DNA of 64,000 bases from positions 1 to 64,000 of the forward strand of contig NZ_MVHD01000025.1 of the NCBI RefSeq assembly GCF_002086635.1, given 5' to 3'. This document shows positions 20,906-28,470 of this stretch, in pieces. Source of the DNA: Mycobacterium alsense (GTDB lineage: Bacteria; Actinomycetota; Actinomycetes; Mycobacteriales; Mycobacteriaceae). The notes beneath the pieces are model-generated. The model saw nothing but the letters and a program-made list of their open reading frames with translations, did no database searches and was not told where the DNA came from. How positions within the stretch are numbered: position 1 is the stretch's first letter; the number at the start of each line of letters is the position of its first letter. The position numbers were made by a program, and so were the translations under genes.

Positions 20906-22619
20906 GAACCCCCGCCTTCGACCGTCCCGCCCGAAGGCCTCCGGTTGCGTCGGTGCGGATCTTGCCGGTGGCCATGCGTTCGGCGAGCCGGGAGGCCAGC
21001 GCCATGATGGTCAGGGCCGGATTGGCCGACCCCTGCGTCGGGCAGACGGAACCGTCGGCGATGAACAGGTTGGGCACTCCCCACACCCGGTGGTCGGGGT
21101 CGACCACCGAGTTTTCCGGGCCGGTGCCCATGCGGGCGCCACCGATCAGGTGGGCGAAGCGCTCGATGGTGAGCACGTCCTGGGCGTCGGCGGCGCGCAG
21201 GATGTCCGCGATCACCTTGGTGGAGTACTCCATGTTCGCCTTGTCGTTGTCGCACAGCGTGTAGTCGAACCGGGCCACCGGCAGGCCGTAGGGGTCCTTC
21301 GCTTCGTCGCCAGAGGCGAGGGTGACCCGGTTGTCGGGCCGCGGCAGCAGCTCGTTGAGCACGCCGATGGTCGCCCAGTGGTTGTAGTCGCGCATGTACT
21401 CCCGCAAGGCGCGGCCCCAAAGTCCCTCGGCGAGCACGTGTTCGGCCCAGCCGATGGGCATCGGCGAAACGGTCTGGATGGAAAAGCCGCGGGCGAACCC
21501 GCGTGCGGGGTCGGTCTCGTAGAACTGCTCGGAGGACACCTCCGGCGGCGGCGCCTTGTACATGCGAACCTCTTCGGACCACCGTCCCGCCGACTGGGTG
21601 GCACCCTGCACCATCACATAGCGCCCGACCTGGTCGTCGTTGTTGCCCAGCCCGTTCGGGAAGCGCTCGCAGGCCGAGTTCAGCAGCAGGCGGGGCGTTT
21701 CGATGGAATAGCCCGCGATCGCGACGGCCCTGGCGCGCTGCAGCCGTTCGGCGCCGCCGACCTCGTCGTAGTAGACCACGCCTCGGGCCGCGCCGGTCTC
21801 GTCGAGCTCGACGCGCGCGGCCATGCAGTTGGCGCGGATCTCCACGTCGTGGGCCAGCGCGTCGGGCAGGTGCGTCACGTACGGGCTGGCCTTGGCGTTG
21901 ACCTTGCAACCCTGCAGGCAATAGCCGCGGTAGATGCAGTGCGGGCGGTTGCCGAAGGTGCCGTTGACGATGCCGACCGGTCCCACCCGCATCTCGATGC
22001 CGAGCTTCAGCGCGCCCTCCCACATCTTGGCGGCCGCTCCCGAAATCGGATGGGGGGCAAACGGATAGCGATGCGGGTCGCCCCAAGGCCAATTCTGGCC
22101 GGCCACCGGGAGTTCGAGCTCGACGCGCTCGTAGTGGCTGCGGATGTCCTCGTAGCGGATCGGCCAGTCGGCCCCGACCCCGTCGAGGGTGTAGGTCCGA
22201 AAGTCGCTGGGATGGAACCGCGGGCAGTACCCGGCGTAGTGCACCATCGAGCCGCCCACGCCCCGCCCGGAGTTGTTCTTGCCCAACTCGATCGGGTCTT
22301 CGCCGCCGATGATGCGCTTCTGCGTCCAGTACAGCTCGTGGGCGCCCGCCTCGTCGGACACCCAGTCCTCGTCGGGGTGCCAGAACGGGCCGGCCTCGAG
22401 GATCACGATTCGCCAGCCCGCGCGCGCCAGGCGTTGCGCGAGCACCGATCCGCCCGCGCCCGCCCCGACGACGACGAGGTCGACCTCGTCGTCGTCGCGG
22501 TAGCGGCGCATGGTCCGCTCGCCGGGCAGGTCGCGCGAATGCACGTCGAGCAGAAACCGGGAGTCGTTGTCCTTCGGTCCGACCGCCCCCTTGAGCAGGC
22601 CACGCCAGAAGTCGCCCAT
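20898..22619 (-). CDS. GMC-family FAD oxidoreductase (gluconate-dehydrogenase-like large subunit)
   Basis: A 573-aa GMC flavoprotein. The FAD-binding motif VVVGAGAGGS lies near residue 38 and the C-terminal GMC motif (ADGSVCPTQGSANPALT) about 60 residues from the end. GMC enzymes oxidise alcohols or sugars. Cys residues in YRGYCLQGCK are also seen in gluconate 2-dehydrogenase and related dehydrogenases. The start ATG 22619 overlaps the stop of the preceding subunit-3-like gene by one base (TGATG), so the two are coupled and probably form a complex. Alternative GTG 22622 lies one codon upstream. Confidence 0.88.
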   Translation of the reverse strand: MGDFWRGLLKGAVGPKDNDSRFLLDVHSRDLPGERTMRRYRDDDEVDLVVVGAGAGGSVLAQRLARAGWRIVILEAGPFWHPDEDWVSDEAGAHELYWTQKRIIGGEDPIELGKNNSGRGVGGSMVHYAGYCPRFHPSDFRTYTLDGVGADWPIRYEDIRSHYERVELELPVAGQNWPWGDPHRYPFAPHPISGAAAKMWEGALKLGIEMRVGPVGIVNGTFGNRPHCIYRGYCLQGCKVNAKASPYVTHLPDALAHDVEIRANCMAARVELDETGAARGVVYYDEVGGAERLQRARAVAIAGYSIETPRLLLNSACERFPNGLGNNDDQVGRYVMVQGATQSAGRWSEEVRMYKAPPPEVSSEQFYETDPARGFARGFSIQTVSPMPIGWAEHVLAEGLWGRALREYMRDYNHWATIGVLNELLPRPDNRVTLASGDEAKDPYGLPVARFDYTLCDNDKANMEYSTKVIADILRAADAQDVLTIERFAHLIGGARMGTGPENSVVDPDHRVWGVPNLFIADGSVCPTQGSANPALTIMALASRLAERMATGKIRTDATGGLRAGRSKAGVRG

Positions 22620-23368
22620 CACACCTCGCCCTCTTGCACGACCTGGACCGGGTCCTCGTCGGTGGCGCCCGGGGTCTCGTACGGTTCGCGCGCGGCGGCC
22701 GGTCCGGTGGCGCCGCCCAGGCGCATGAACCCGTGCGGGTAGGCCGGGCCGCCGAACCCGATCTCGTTCCAGGCCCAGGGGTGGGAGTAGAAGCCCGACA
22801 GCGTCATTCGCATGCACACCGACCAGGCGCGCTTGACGTTCAGCCGCTCCCAGGTCCCGCCCTCCAGGTTGCCCTGCGCGAAGTCGCCGATGATGTCCTC
22901 GCGCAGCTCGGGCCCGGCCGCGGCGAACGAGGCCGTGCCGTAGCGGCTCGACGCGGTCTCATCGAGGCCGCGCAGCACCAACCGCCAGGTGTCGCGGTCG
23001 TCGGGCATGTCGGCGTATTGGTATCCGTCGAGCCGCCCGTCGGCGAGCTTGGAGTCGACCGACTCGGCCGCCGGCACCCGCGGCTCCTTGTCCTGCGCGA
23101 GCACCGTGTCGCAGAACGCGCGCAGGCACGCTTCCTCGCCCGCGGTGAAAAACCGCAGCGGCCCGGGCGGCTCCAGCCGGGCCAGCACCACCTTGCGGGT
23201 GGCCTCGTCCCAGTTGTCGGCGTTCTCCAGCACGTCGTAATCGGGGTAGCGCCCGATCATCTGCGGCGTGGTGCCGCGGCGTTGCTTGGGCAGCCAGGAC
23301 GGGTGCGGGGGCTTGCGGTCCGCGCGCAAATTGGGCAGGTGGTCGGGGCGTGAGGTGTCGGCCATCAT
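22619..23368 (-). CDS. gluconate 2-dehydrogenase subunit 3 family protein
   Basis: A 249-aa protein resembling the small gamma subunit of membrane gluconate 2-dehydrogenase: an internal domain (FFTAGEEACLRAFCDTVLAQ, about 70-190) matches the family, which pairs with GMC flavoprotein subunits. Unlike many family members I see no Tat or Sec signal at the N-terminus, which is Pro/Lys/Arg-rich. It is coupled to the downstream GMC gene. A cytochrome c subunit is not present in the operon, so electron transfer would need another acceptor. The start is ATG 23368, or the immediately following ATG, behind GGGGATAGG. Confidence 0.8.
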   Translation of the reverse strand: MMADTSRPDHLPNLRADRKPPHPSWLPKQRRGTTPQMIGRYPDYDVLENADNWDEATRKVVLARLEPPGPLRFFTAGEEACLRAFCDTVLAQDKEPRVPAAESVDSKLADGRLDGYQYADMPDDRDTWRLVLRGLDETASSRYGTASFAAAGPELREDIIGDFAQGNLEGGTWERLNVKRAWSVCMRMTLSGFYSHPWAWNEIGFGGPAYPHGFMRLGGATGPAAAREPYETPGATDEDPVQVVQEGEV

Positions 23369-23371
23369 GAC

Positions 23372-23851
23372 CTATCCCCGGAACCGTTCGCGGCGCAGGA
23401 TCGACGCCAGCAAACCCATCCCGCCGACCATGCACATCAAGCCCGGCGCGGCGATCGGGGGGCCCATCGGAACGTTGTAGGACGCGTGCTTCCACCCGCC
23501 GGGTCTGCGCGCGACGCCGCGGGCGTGCAGGTATTCGCCCATGAGGCCGTTGGCCGTGTAGATGGCGGCGGTGATCGGCAGCCACACCTTGGCCCAGCGC
23601 CGCGAGAACACCCCGCCGATGCCGGCGACGACCACCGGCGGCGTCACCACGATCGGGCTCCACATCCACTTGTTGCCGAAGCTGGCCTTGTAGTGCTCGA
23701 AGTAGATTTCGGCCGTCGTGACGACGGCCGAAATGGCCGTCAGCCCCGACAGCGAACGCTCGAAGCGGCCGTGCGCGACGTTGTACAACGCCCGCTCGGT
23801 CAGCTGCTCGGCCTCGCCCTTGCGCCGATCGCCGTTGCTCAACAACAACAT
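23372..23851 (-). CDS. small integral membrane protein, first gene of the operon
   Basis: A 159-aa protein starting at ATG 23851 behind AAAGGGAAG. It has about four hydrophobic segments (near residues 45-60, 75-95, 100-120 and 135-152) and a short charged N-terminus, suggesting an inner-membrane protein. I do not recognise the family. It lies 3 bp upstream of the gluconate-dehydrogenase-like subunit and could be its membrane anchor or quinone link, which is inference from context. A longer in-frame extension to 24049 lacks a ribosome site. Confidence 0.75.
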   Translation of the reverse strand: MLLLSNGDRRKGEAEQLTERALYNVAHGRFERSLSGLTAISAVVTTAEIYFEHYKASFGNKWMWSPIVVTPPVVVAGIGGVFSRRWAKVWLPITAAIYTANGLMGEYLHARGVARRPGGWKHASYNVPMGPPIAAPGLMCMVGGMGLLASILRRERFRG

Positions 23852-24084
23852 TGGCTTCCCTTTCTGGGTGATTTGGAATTGCCCACTCGGCGGTCGTCGA
23901 GGTGTCGGGTCATGCACATCGGGCCACCTCACTCCCGCAAGCAAACACGCTGCAGCTGCCGACACCCTGGGTTGCGACGAGTCGAGATGGCCGCCCAGAG
24001 GACTGGTTGGCGCCCAGCTGCGTGTTTCAACCGTGGGTCCTGACGGCATGCGGGCATGCGTCGCGAACCTTGCGCCCTCGGTAG

Positions 24085-24110
24085 GTACCCCGTTGTGCCC
24101 CTGGTTAACC
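24085..24110 (-). promoter_or_regulatory. SigF-like promoter of the leftward operon
   Basis: Read on the minus strand, GGTT is followed by 16 bases and then GGGTAC. This matches the mycobacterial SigF pattern (GTTT-like -35, 15-17 bp, GGGTAY -10), though the -35 has GTTA. It would give a leader of about 230 bases before ATG 23851. It implies stationary-phase or stress expression of the operon. Confidence 0.55.
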
Positions 24111-24243
24111 GGGAACGTCGTGTGTGGTCATCGACCCGCGTACGCATTCGGCGCCCGCCCGGCCGCGCCGCGCACGGTCGAACGCGTGCGCTCGGCGAAT
24201 GCGCTGGGCGAACGCACCTCCACCGGGCCGGGCCCGGCGGTCA

Positions 24244-24260
24244 TTGTCGGATGGCGACAA
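24244..24260. promoter_or_regulatory. perfect inverted repeat TTGTCG-N5-CGACAA (copy 1)
   Basis: A 6-5-6 perfect inverted repeat 100 bp upstream of ATG 24361. The same repeat occurs at 28092-28108. It is the right size for a dimeric repressor or activator site. The cognate regulator is not identified. Confidence 0.5.
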
Positions 24261-24360
24261 CGGCCCGCGGCGGCGTTGTCCGGTTAGGGCAAGCCCGCCG
24301 CGCCCGCCCGCACCACCATGGGAATCGGAAACCAAAGCCCAGATTCTGGAGGTGTGTGTG

Positions 24361-25647
24361 ATGGTCGGCGTCGATCGAATCGGCGGCGCACCGCGATCGG
24401 CAATCGTCGTAGGCGCGGGCATCGCGGGATTGTCGACGGCCTGGTTTTTGCAGGAGCGGGGGGTCGCGGTCACGGTGGTGGACCGCTCCGACCGGCCCGT
24501 CGGCGCCTCGTGTGGAAACGGGGGCTGGGTGGCCCCGGGACTGGCCCTCCCGTTGAACTCCCCGGACGTGTTGCGCCATGGGCTGCGCGCGTTGCGTGAC
24601 TCGACCGCCCCGCTGCACTTCCCGCTGTCCGCCGAGACGGGGTCGCGGGTGTTCCTGACCCAGTTCCTGGCCAACAGCGAGCGCTCACCGTGGCAGCGGG
24701 CGATGCGGGCCAACGCGCCGCTCAACGCAGACGCCATCGAGGCCTTCGACGTGCTCGTCGCCAACGGCGTCGACGCGCCGGTGACCGACACACCGATCAC
24801 CGCCGTCTTTCGCACAGCCGCTGAGGCGGAGCAACTGTCGTGGCAGCTTCGCCAGCTCGAAAATGACGGGCAGGCAACCCATGTCACCGCGTTGTCGGGC
24901 GAAGCGTTACGTGGGCGGATGCCCCTGGCGTCACCGGCGATCACGGCGGCGCTGAACGTCGACGGCCAGCGCTTCGCCGACCCGCGCCGGTTTCTGGATG
25001 CCCTGAGGCGCGCCGTGCTCGATTGGGGCGCGACGGTGCACCGGCTGGAAGCCGGCGACGTCGTCAGCTCGGGCAGCGAGGTCGCTGTGCACTCGCGCCG
25101 CCGGCCGCTGACCGCCGACGCGGCGGTGATCGCGACCGGGCCGCGGTTAGCGCGGCTGGCGGGGCGCTGGTTGCGCGTCCCGGTGCAGGTCGGTCGCGGC
25201 TACTCGTTCACCGTGCCCGTGGATCATCCGCTACCGGCTCCAATCTGCCTGCCGGGCGCCATGGTGGCGTGCACACCGCTGCAGGGCGCCATGCGCGTTT
25301 CGGGCACGCTGGAATTCCGTCACCCGCACCGGGCGGCCATCCGGGAACGGGTGGGCGCGATCGTCGCCTCGGCCGCCCCCCTGCTGGACGGAGTGCGCTG
25401 GGACGACCTGTTCGACGTGCGGGTGGATGCGTACGCGGTGACACCCGACGGCCTTCCCCTGATCGGCGAGGTGTCGCCCGGTGTCTACGTGGCCGGCGGA
25501 CACGGCGTATGGGGCTTCGCGCACGGGCCGGTGACCGGTCGGCTGTTGGCCGAACAGATCACGACGGGCAAGCTCCCCGAGGCGCTGGCCCCGTTCGATC
25601 CGCTGCGCCTCGGCGGCGGCCGCCACTCCCGATATCCGGCGGCCTAA
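24361..25647 (+). CDS. FAD-dependent oxidoreductase, D-amino-acid dehydrogenase (DadA/DAO) type
   Basis: A 428-aa flavoprotein with an N-terminal FAD-binding motif (VVGAGIAGLSTAWFL, near residue 16) followed by a conserved Asp-Arg (VVDRS), and a C-terminal DAO motif (TPDGLPLIGE, then AGGHGVWGFAHGPVTGRLLA). This is the layout of D-amino-acid dehydrogenase and related amine oxidases. The substrate is not determinable. ATG 24361 is preceded by a strong GGAGG 8 bp upstream, which fixes the start; the open frame extends further 5' but is Arg/Pro-rich and not coding. It leads the 24361-28017 unit. Confidence 0.88.
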   Translation: MVGVDRIGGAPRSAIVVGAGIAGLSTAWFLQERGVAVTVVDRSDRPVGASCGNGGWVAPGLALPLNSPDVLRHGLRALRDSTAPLHFPLSAETGSRVFLTQFLANSERSPWQRAMRANAPLNADAIEAFDVLVANGVDAPVTDTPITAVFRTAAEAEQLSWQLRQLENDGQATHVTALSGEALRGRMPLASPAITAALNVDGQRFADPRRFLDALRRAVLDWGATVHRLEAGDVVSSGSEVAVHSRRRPLTADAAVIATGPRLARLAGRWLRVPVQVGRGYSFTVPVDHPLPAPICLPGAMVACTPLQGAMRVSGTLEFRHPHRAAIRERVGAIVASAAPLLDGVRWDDLFDVRVDAYAVTPDGLPLIGEVSPGVYVAGGHGVWGFAHGPVTGRLLAEQITTGKLPEALAPFDPLRLGGGRHSRYPAA

Positions 25648-25746
25648 CCCCCAAACCGCATCTTGACCACGGACCCGGAGTCGTCGGGCCGGCGGCACCG
25701 CCGCGCCCCGACGATTCCCTTACCCCGCGAAAGGACAGCAAGCACG

Positions 25747-26220
25747 ATGACAAGCACCCAACGGTCGTTGACGCGCCAGGAATACGCCCGCCTGCAACGC
25801 GAGCTCGCCTCGCTGCGGCGCGGTAGCGAAGGCGCTGACGACGTCATGACATGCGACGTCGACCTCATGGGGCGGCAAGCTCGCATCCGCGAGATCGAGG
25901 CCTCGCTGACCGGCGCGGTCGTCGACGGGGATCCCGTCGGTCAGCCCGTCGCCCGGGCGGGCATGGTCGTGACGATGCGCTACGACGCCACCGGCGAAAC
26001 CGAAACCTTCCTGCTCGGCAGGCGTGGCGCCGAGGGCGCCGCCATCACCGCGTACTCGATGGCGTCGCCGCTGGGCCGCGTGATCGTCGGGGCGCGTCCC
26101 GGTGACCAACGCGTGTACTCGATCCCTCACGAGGGGGGTCGCGTCGTGACGCTGCTGGAAGCCGTGCCCTACGAGTGGTATCGGCCGAAACCTCCCCGGC
26201 ACGGGCCTTGCCGGCCGTGA
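25747..26220 (+). CDS. GreA/GreB-family transcription factor-like protein
   Basis: A 157-aa protein with the two-part layout of Gre factors: an N-terminal helical region (LTRQEYARLQRELASLRRG, then a second helix IREIEASLTG) and a C-terminal FKBP-like domain (about 60-150, ending in the GDQRVYSIPHEGG segment typical of the family). Gre factors enter the RNA polymerase secondary channel and rescue backtracked complexes. The tip between the helices carries acidic residues (SEGADD), as needed for cleavage activity. It resembles the second, non-housekeeping Gre paralogue of mycobacteria rather than GreA itself. ATG 25747 follows AAAGGA. Confidence 0.8.
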   Translation: MTSTQRSLTRQEYARLQRELASLRRGSEGADDVMTCDVDLMGRQARIREIEASLTGAVVDGDPVGQPVARAGMVVTMRYDATGETETFLLGRRGAEGAAITAYSMASPLGRVIVGARPGDQRVYSIPHEGGRVVTLLEAVPYEWYRPKPPRHGPCRP

Positions 26221-26296
26221 CGCGTGCGGCGCCGCGCCGCGCCGACACCCGAGCGAACCCGAATTACCGGTAACCACAAGTGAAATCGAGGTCTTC

Positions 26297-26776
26297 ATGC
26301 TCACCGACTACAAACGCCATGACGAACTACGTTTTGACCCGCGTGCGGGCACCCAGCGCGTGCGGTCGGGCCACCCCGGCATGTCGCTGCGCGCACACTT
26401 CCAGCCGGGCCTGGTCGTGGTGCAGGTGACGGGGGCGATCGAGGAGTGCAATGCCGCCCGGCTGAACGACTACGTCACCGGGCTGGCCAACCCCGACCGC
26501 CCCCTGATCCTCGACCTTCGCGGGGTGAATTTCATCAACGACGACGGGTTCTATGCGCTGGTCAGGATCGCCGAGCACGCGCACCGGACCGGGATGGCCT
26601 GGGCGCTGGTGACCAGCGACGCCGTCGACCGGCTCCGCGGCTCCACCCGCAGTACCTACCGGCTACCCGTCGCGGCCTCGATGGAGGGGGCCATGCGGCG
26701 GTTGACGTTTCGCGACCCGGGTTGGTCCCTGCCGCACCGGGTGGCCACGACGACCAGGGAGCTCACGAGATGCTGA
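26297..26776 (+). CDS. STAS-domain (anti-anti-sigma-like) protein with Asp at the phospho-acceptor site
   Basis: A 159-aa protein whose residues about 30-130 form a STAS domain (LILDLRGVNFINDDGFYAL). In classical anti-anti-sigma factors this segment reads D-S-S-G and one Ser is phosphorylated by an anti-sigma kinase; here both Ser positions are Asp. It may therefore be locked in a phospho-like state, or serve another STAS function. N- and C-terminal extensions have no recognised domain. ATG 26297 lies behind GAGG. It sits between the GreA-like and release-factor-like genes of the same strand. Confidence 0.8.
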   Translation: MLTDYKRHDELRFDPRAGTQRVRSGHPGMSLRAHFQPGLVVVQVTGAIEECNAARLNDYVTGLANPDRPLILDLRGVNFINDDGFYALVRIAEHAHRTGMAWALVTSDAVDRLRGSTRSTYRLPVAASMEGAMRRLTFRDPGWSLPHRVATTTRELTRC

Positions 26777-26841
26777 CCCGAGCAGACGGATTGGCACACA
26801 GCGCAATTGGCCCACGGGCCGAGAAGAAAGAGGTGATGAAC

Positions 26842-28017
26842 ATGGTCGCGATCGAGTGGCTCGACCAAGACATTCTATGGGCCCTGTCCCGGCGAACCGA
26901 CAAGCTGGGCGTCTTGTCGGTCTACCTCAACGCCGATCCGCGTCGGGACCCGACTTTGCACGGCGCGGCGATCGACGTGAAGAACCGATTCCGGGAGCTG
27001 CGCAGCCGCGTCCTCGAGGACAGAGGGGCCGAGGGGGGCCGAGACGTCGTTGCCGCGCTCGACCGGCTTTGGCCGCGAATCGAGGACCTGACAAGCCCGG
27101 CGGCATCGGGGCGAAGCCGAATTGTCTTCGCCGCGTTGAGCAGCGGGTGGACGCTGCGGCTGGAGAGCCCGATGCCGGTGAGCAATCGGGTGGTCCTGGG
27201 CGACGGTCCATTCATCCACCCGCTGCTGGAACTGCTCGACGAGGGGCGGGCGGCCGGCGTCGTCCTGATTTCGGAGAAGGAGGTCCGGCTGTTCGAATGG
27301 CGAGCGGGGTCATTGGGGCTGCTGCGGCGAATCGAACAGCCCTACGTTCAGGCGCCACATGAGCGCGCCGGACAGATCGGGGGCGGTCCCCAGGGGCAGT
27401 TCCACACACCGGTGCGCGAACAACGTCGGGCGCGTGAGCGCGACCGGATGCTGCAATTGTTGGAACGGGTCGCCGAAGTGGCCGCGGACCTCGCGGGATA
27501 CCGCGGCTGGGAGCGGATACTCGTCAGTGGCGGCGAGCGCTGGACCGAGCCGGCGGTGGCGAGGTTCCCCCGGGCGCTTCGGGGCAAGGTGTTCGCGGAC
27601 GCCCGGATCTTCAACGGGCGCAGCGACGCTGAACTGGCCGCGGCGGTGACCGAATGGGTTCACGACCAGCGCGCCGAGCACCAGCGGCAGCTGTTGGAAC
27701 GGGTGCGCGATATCGCCGGGTCGGGGCGCGCGGCGCTGGGCTTGTCCGAGGTGACCGCGGCGCTGAACGCCGGCCGGGCCGCACACCTGGTGTACGACCC
27801 GCAGGTCCGCTACCAGGGCACCGTGGGCGCCGACGGGTCCCTCTACGGCGGTGACGAGGTCGGTCCGAACGGACATCCGGTGACCCCGGAGCCGCGGCTG
27901 ACCGAGCGGCTGGTCGAACGCGCGCTGATGACCGGGGCCCGCATCATTCCCGTCGACGGCGCCGCCGAAACCGGGCTCAAGGACGCCGACGGCATTGCCG
28001 CGCTGCTGCGCTGGTAG
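26842..28017 (+). CDS. Vms1/baeRF-type release-factor homologue
   Basis: A 391-aa protein of the bacterial archaeo-eukaryotic release-factor (baeRF/Vms1) group, similar in layout to M. tuberculosis Rv2629. An N-terminal domain (about 1-145) is followed by a loop with GGGPQGQF and an Arg-rich helix near 180-205, the position of the Gln-containing catalytic loop in Vms1-like peptidyl-tRNA hydrolases, then an eRF1-like middle domain and a C-terminal domain (LGLSEVTAALNAGRAAHLVYD). It may release nascent chains from stalled or hibernating ribosomes. I chose ATG 26842, 8 bp after AAAGAGG; ATG 26836 or 26770 are alternatives. Confidence 0.72.
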   Translation: MVAIEWLDQDILWALSRRTDKLGVLSVYLNADPRRDPTLHGAAIDVKNRFRELRSRVLEDRGAEGGRDVVAALDRLWPRIEDLTSPAASGRSRIVFAALSSGWTLRLESPMPVSNRVVLGDGPFIHPLLELLDEGRAAGVVLISEKEVRLFEWRAGSLGLLRRIEQPYVQAPHERAGQIGGGPQGQFHTPVREQRRARERDRMLQLLERVAEVAADLAGYRGWERILVSGGERWTEPAVARFPRALRGKVFADARIFNGRSDAELAAAVTEWVHDQRAEHQRQLLERVRDIAGSGRAALGLSEVTAALNAGRAAHLVYDPQVRYQGTVGADGSLYGGDEVGPNGHPVTPEPRLTERLVERALMTGARIIPVDGAAETGLKDADGIAALLRW

Positions 28018-28048
28018 GCACCGCCCACCAGGTATCGACCCCGGCGAC

Positions 28049-28074
28049 GTGGCCCGCGCTTTTGCGCGGGCCAC
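28049..28074 (+). terminator. hairpin terminator without U-tract
   Basis: An 11-bp perfect stem (GTGGCCCGCGC and its complement) closes a TTTT loop 31 bp after the release-factor-like gene. It lacks a run of T, as many mycobacterial terminators do. It separates the two rightward units of the island. Confidence 0.65.
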
Positions 28075-28091
28075 AAACGCGGGCCGCCCCT

Positions 28092-28108
28092 TTGTCGCGC
28101 TGCGACAA
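28092..28108. promoter_or_regulatory. perfect inverted repeat TTGTCG-N5-CGACAA (copy 2)
   Basis: Second copy of the repeat seen at 24244-24260; here it extends to 7 bp per arm (TTGTCGC, 3-bp centre, GCGACAA). It lies just after the terminator and 168 bp before the 64-aa gene, so it could control the 28276-29654 unit. Confidence 0.5.
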
Positions 28109-28120
28109 GTCAGCCCGCGC

Positions 28121-28140
28121 AATCCATACCATCATGGATT
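28121..28140. promoter_or_regulatory. inverted repeat AATCCAT-N6-ATGGATT
   Basis: A perfect 7-6-7 inverted repeat 12 bp beyond the previous one, in the leader of the small gene and site-2 protease. It could be a second operator or an RNA hairpin. Confidence 0.4.
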
Positions 28141-28275
28141 ACGACGGCACCGGATCGGCAATGGAGTCGGTGAAATGCGCTCCGGCCGTGCGCAAGACGA
28201 CCCTAGTTGACGTCGCACACACCAAAACACCGGTGCCCGAAACGCATACGCGAGAGCCGCCAAGAAAGGCAACCC

Positions 28276-28470
28276 ATGACGATCACTGAGCATGTCGCCG
28301 CACCCCGCGTCGACGATCGCTGCAACGCCCTTATCGCGTTGCAGCGCTGGGAATCTGAAGGAGGGGCACTCCCGGCCCGAGACGACAATGGCGGCCACCC
28401 TTGGGGGCCGCTCCACCGCGGTGAGGGCCGGTCCGGCTTCCCGCGCCGAATAGAGAGGGAGCAACGATGA
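28276..28470 (+). CDS. 64-aa protein coupled to the site-2 protease gene
   Basis: A 64-aa protein starting at ATG 28276 behind AAGAAAGG. It begins MTITEHVAAP, continues with a helical LIALQRWESEGGALP segment and ends Gly/Arg-rich. Its stop overlaps the start of the site-2 protease gene by 4 bp (ATGA), indicating translational coupling. I do not recognise a family. It could be a partner, substrate or leader peptide for the protease. Confidence 0.6.
   Translation: MTITEHVAAPRVDDRCNALIALQRWESEGGALPARDDNGGHPWGPLHRGEGRSGFPRRIEREQR

Larger units (their letters stand above)
23852..24360. other. 508-bp divergent intergenic region
   Basis: No convincing gene is seen here. It separates the leftward 23851-15666 operon from the rightward FAD-oxidoreductase unit. 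It holds a SigF-like promoter facing left (24085-24110) and a perfect inverted repeat (24244-24260). Short ORFs on both strands have no ribosome sites and look like chance frames. Confidence 0.7.

Noticed and set aside
28018..28466. DosR box upstream of the Rip3-like gene
   Set aside because: I looked for the GGGAC-type dormancy motif because of the Rv2625c/Rv2629 resemblance, but no convincing match is present.
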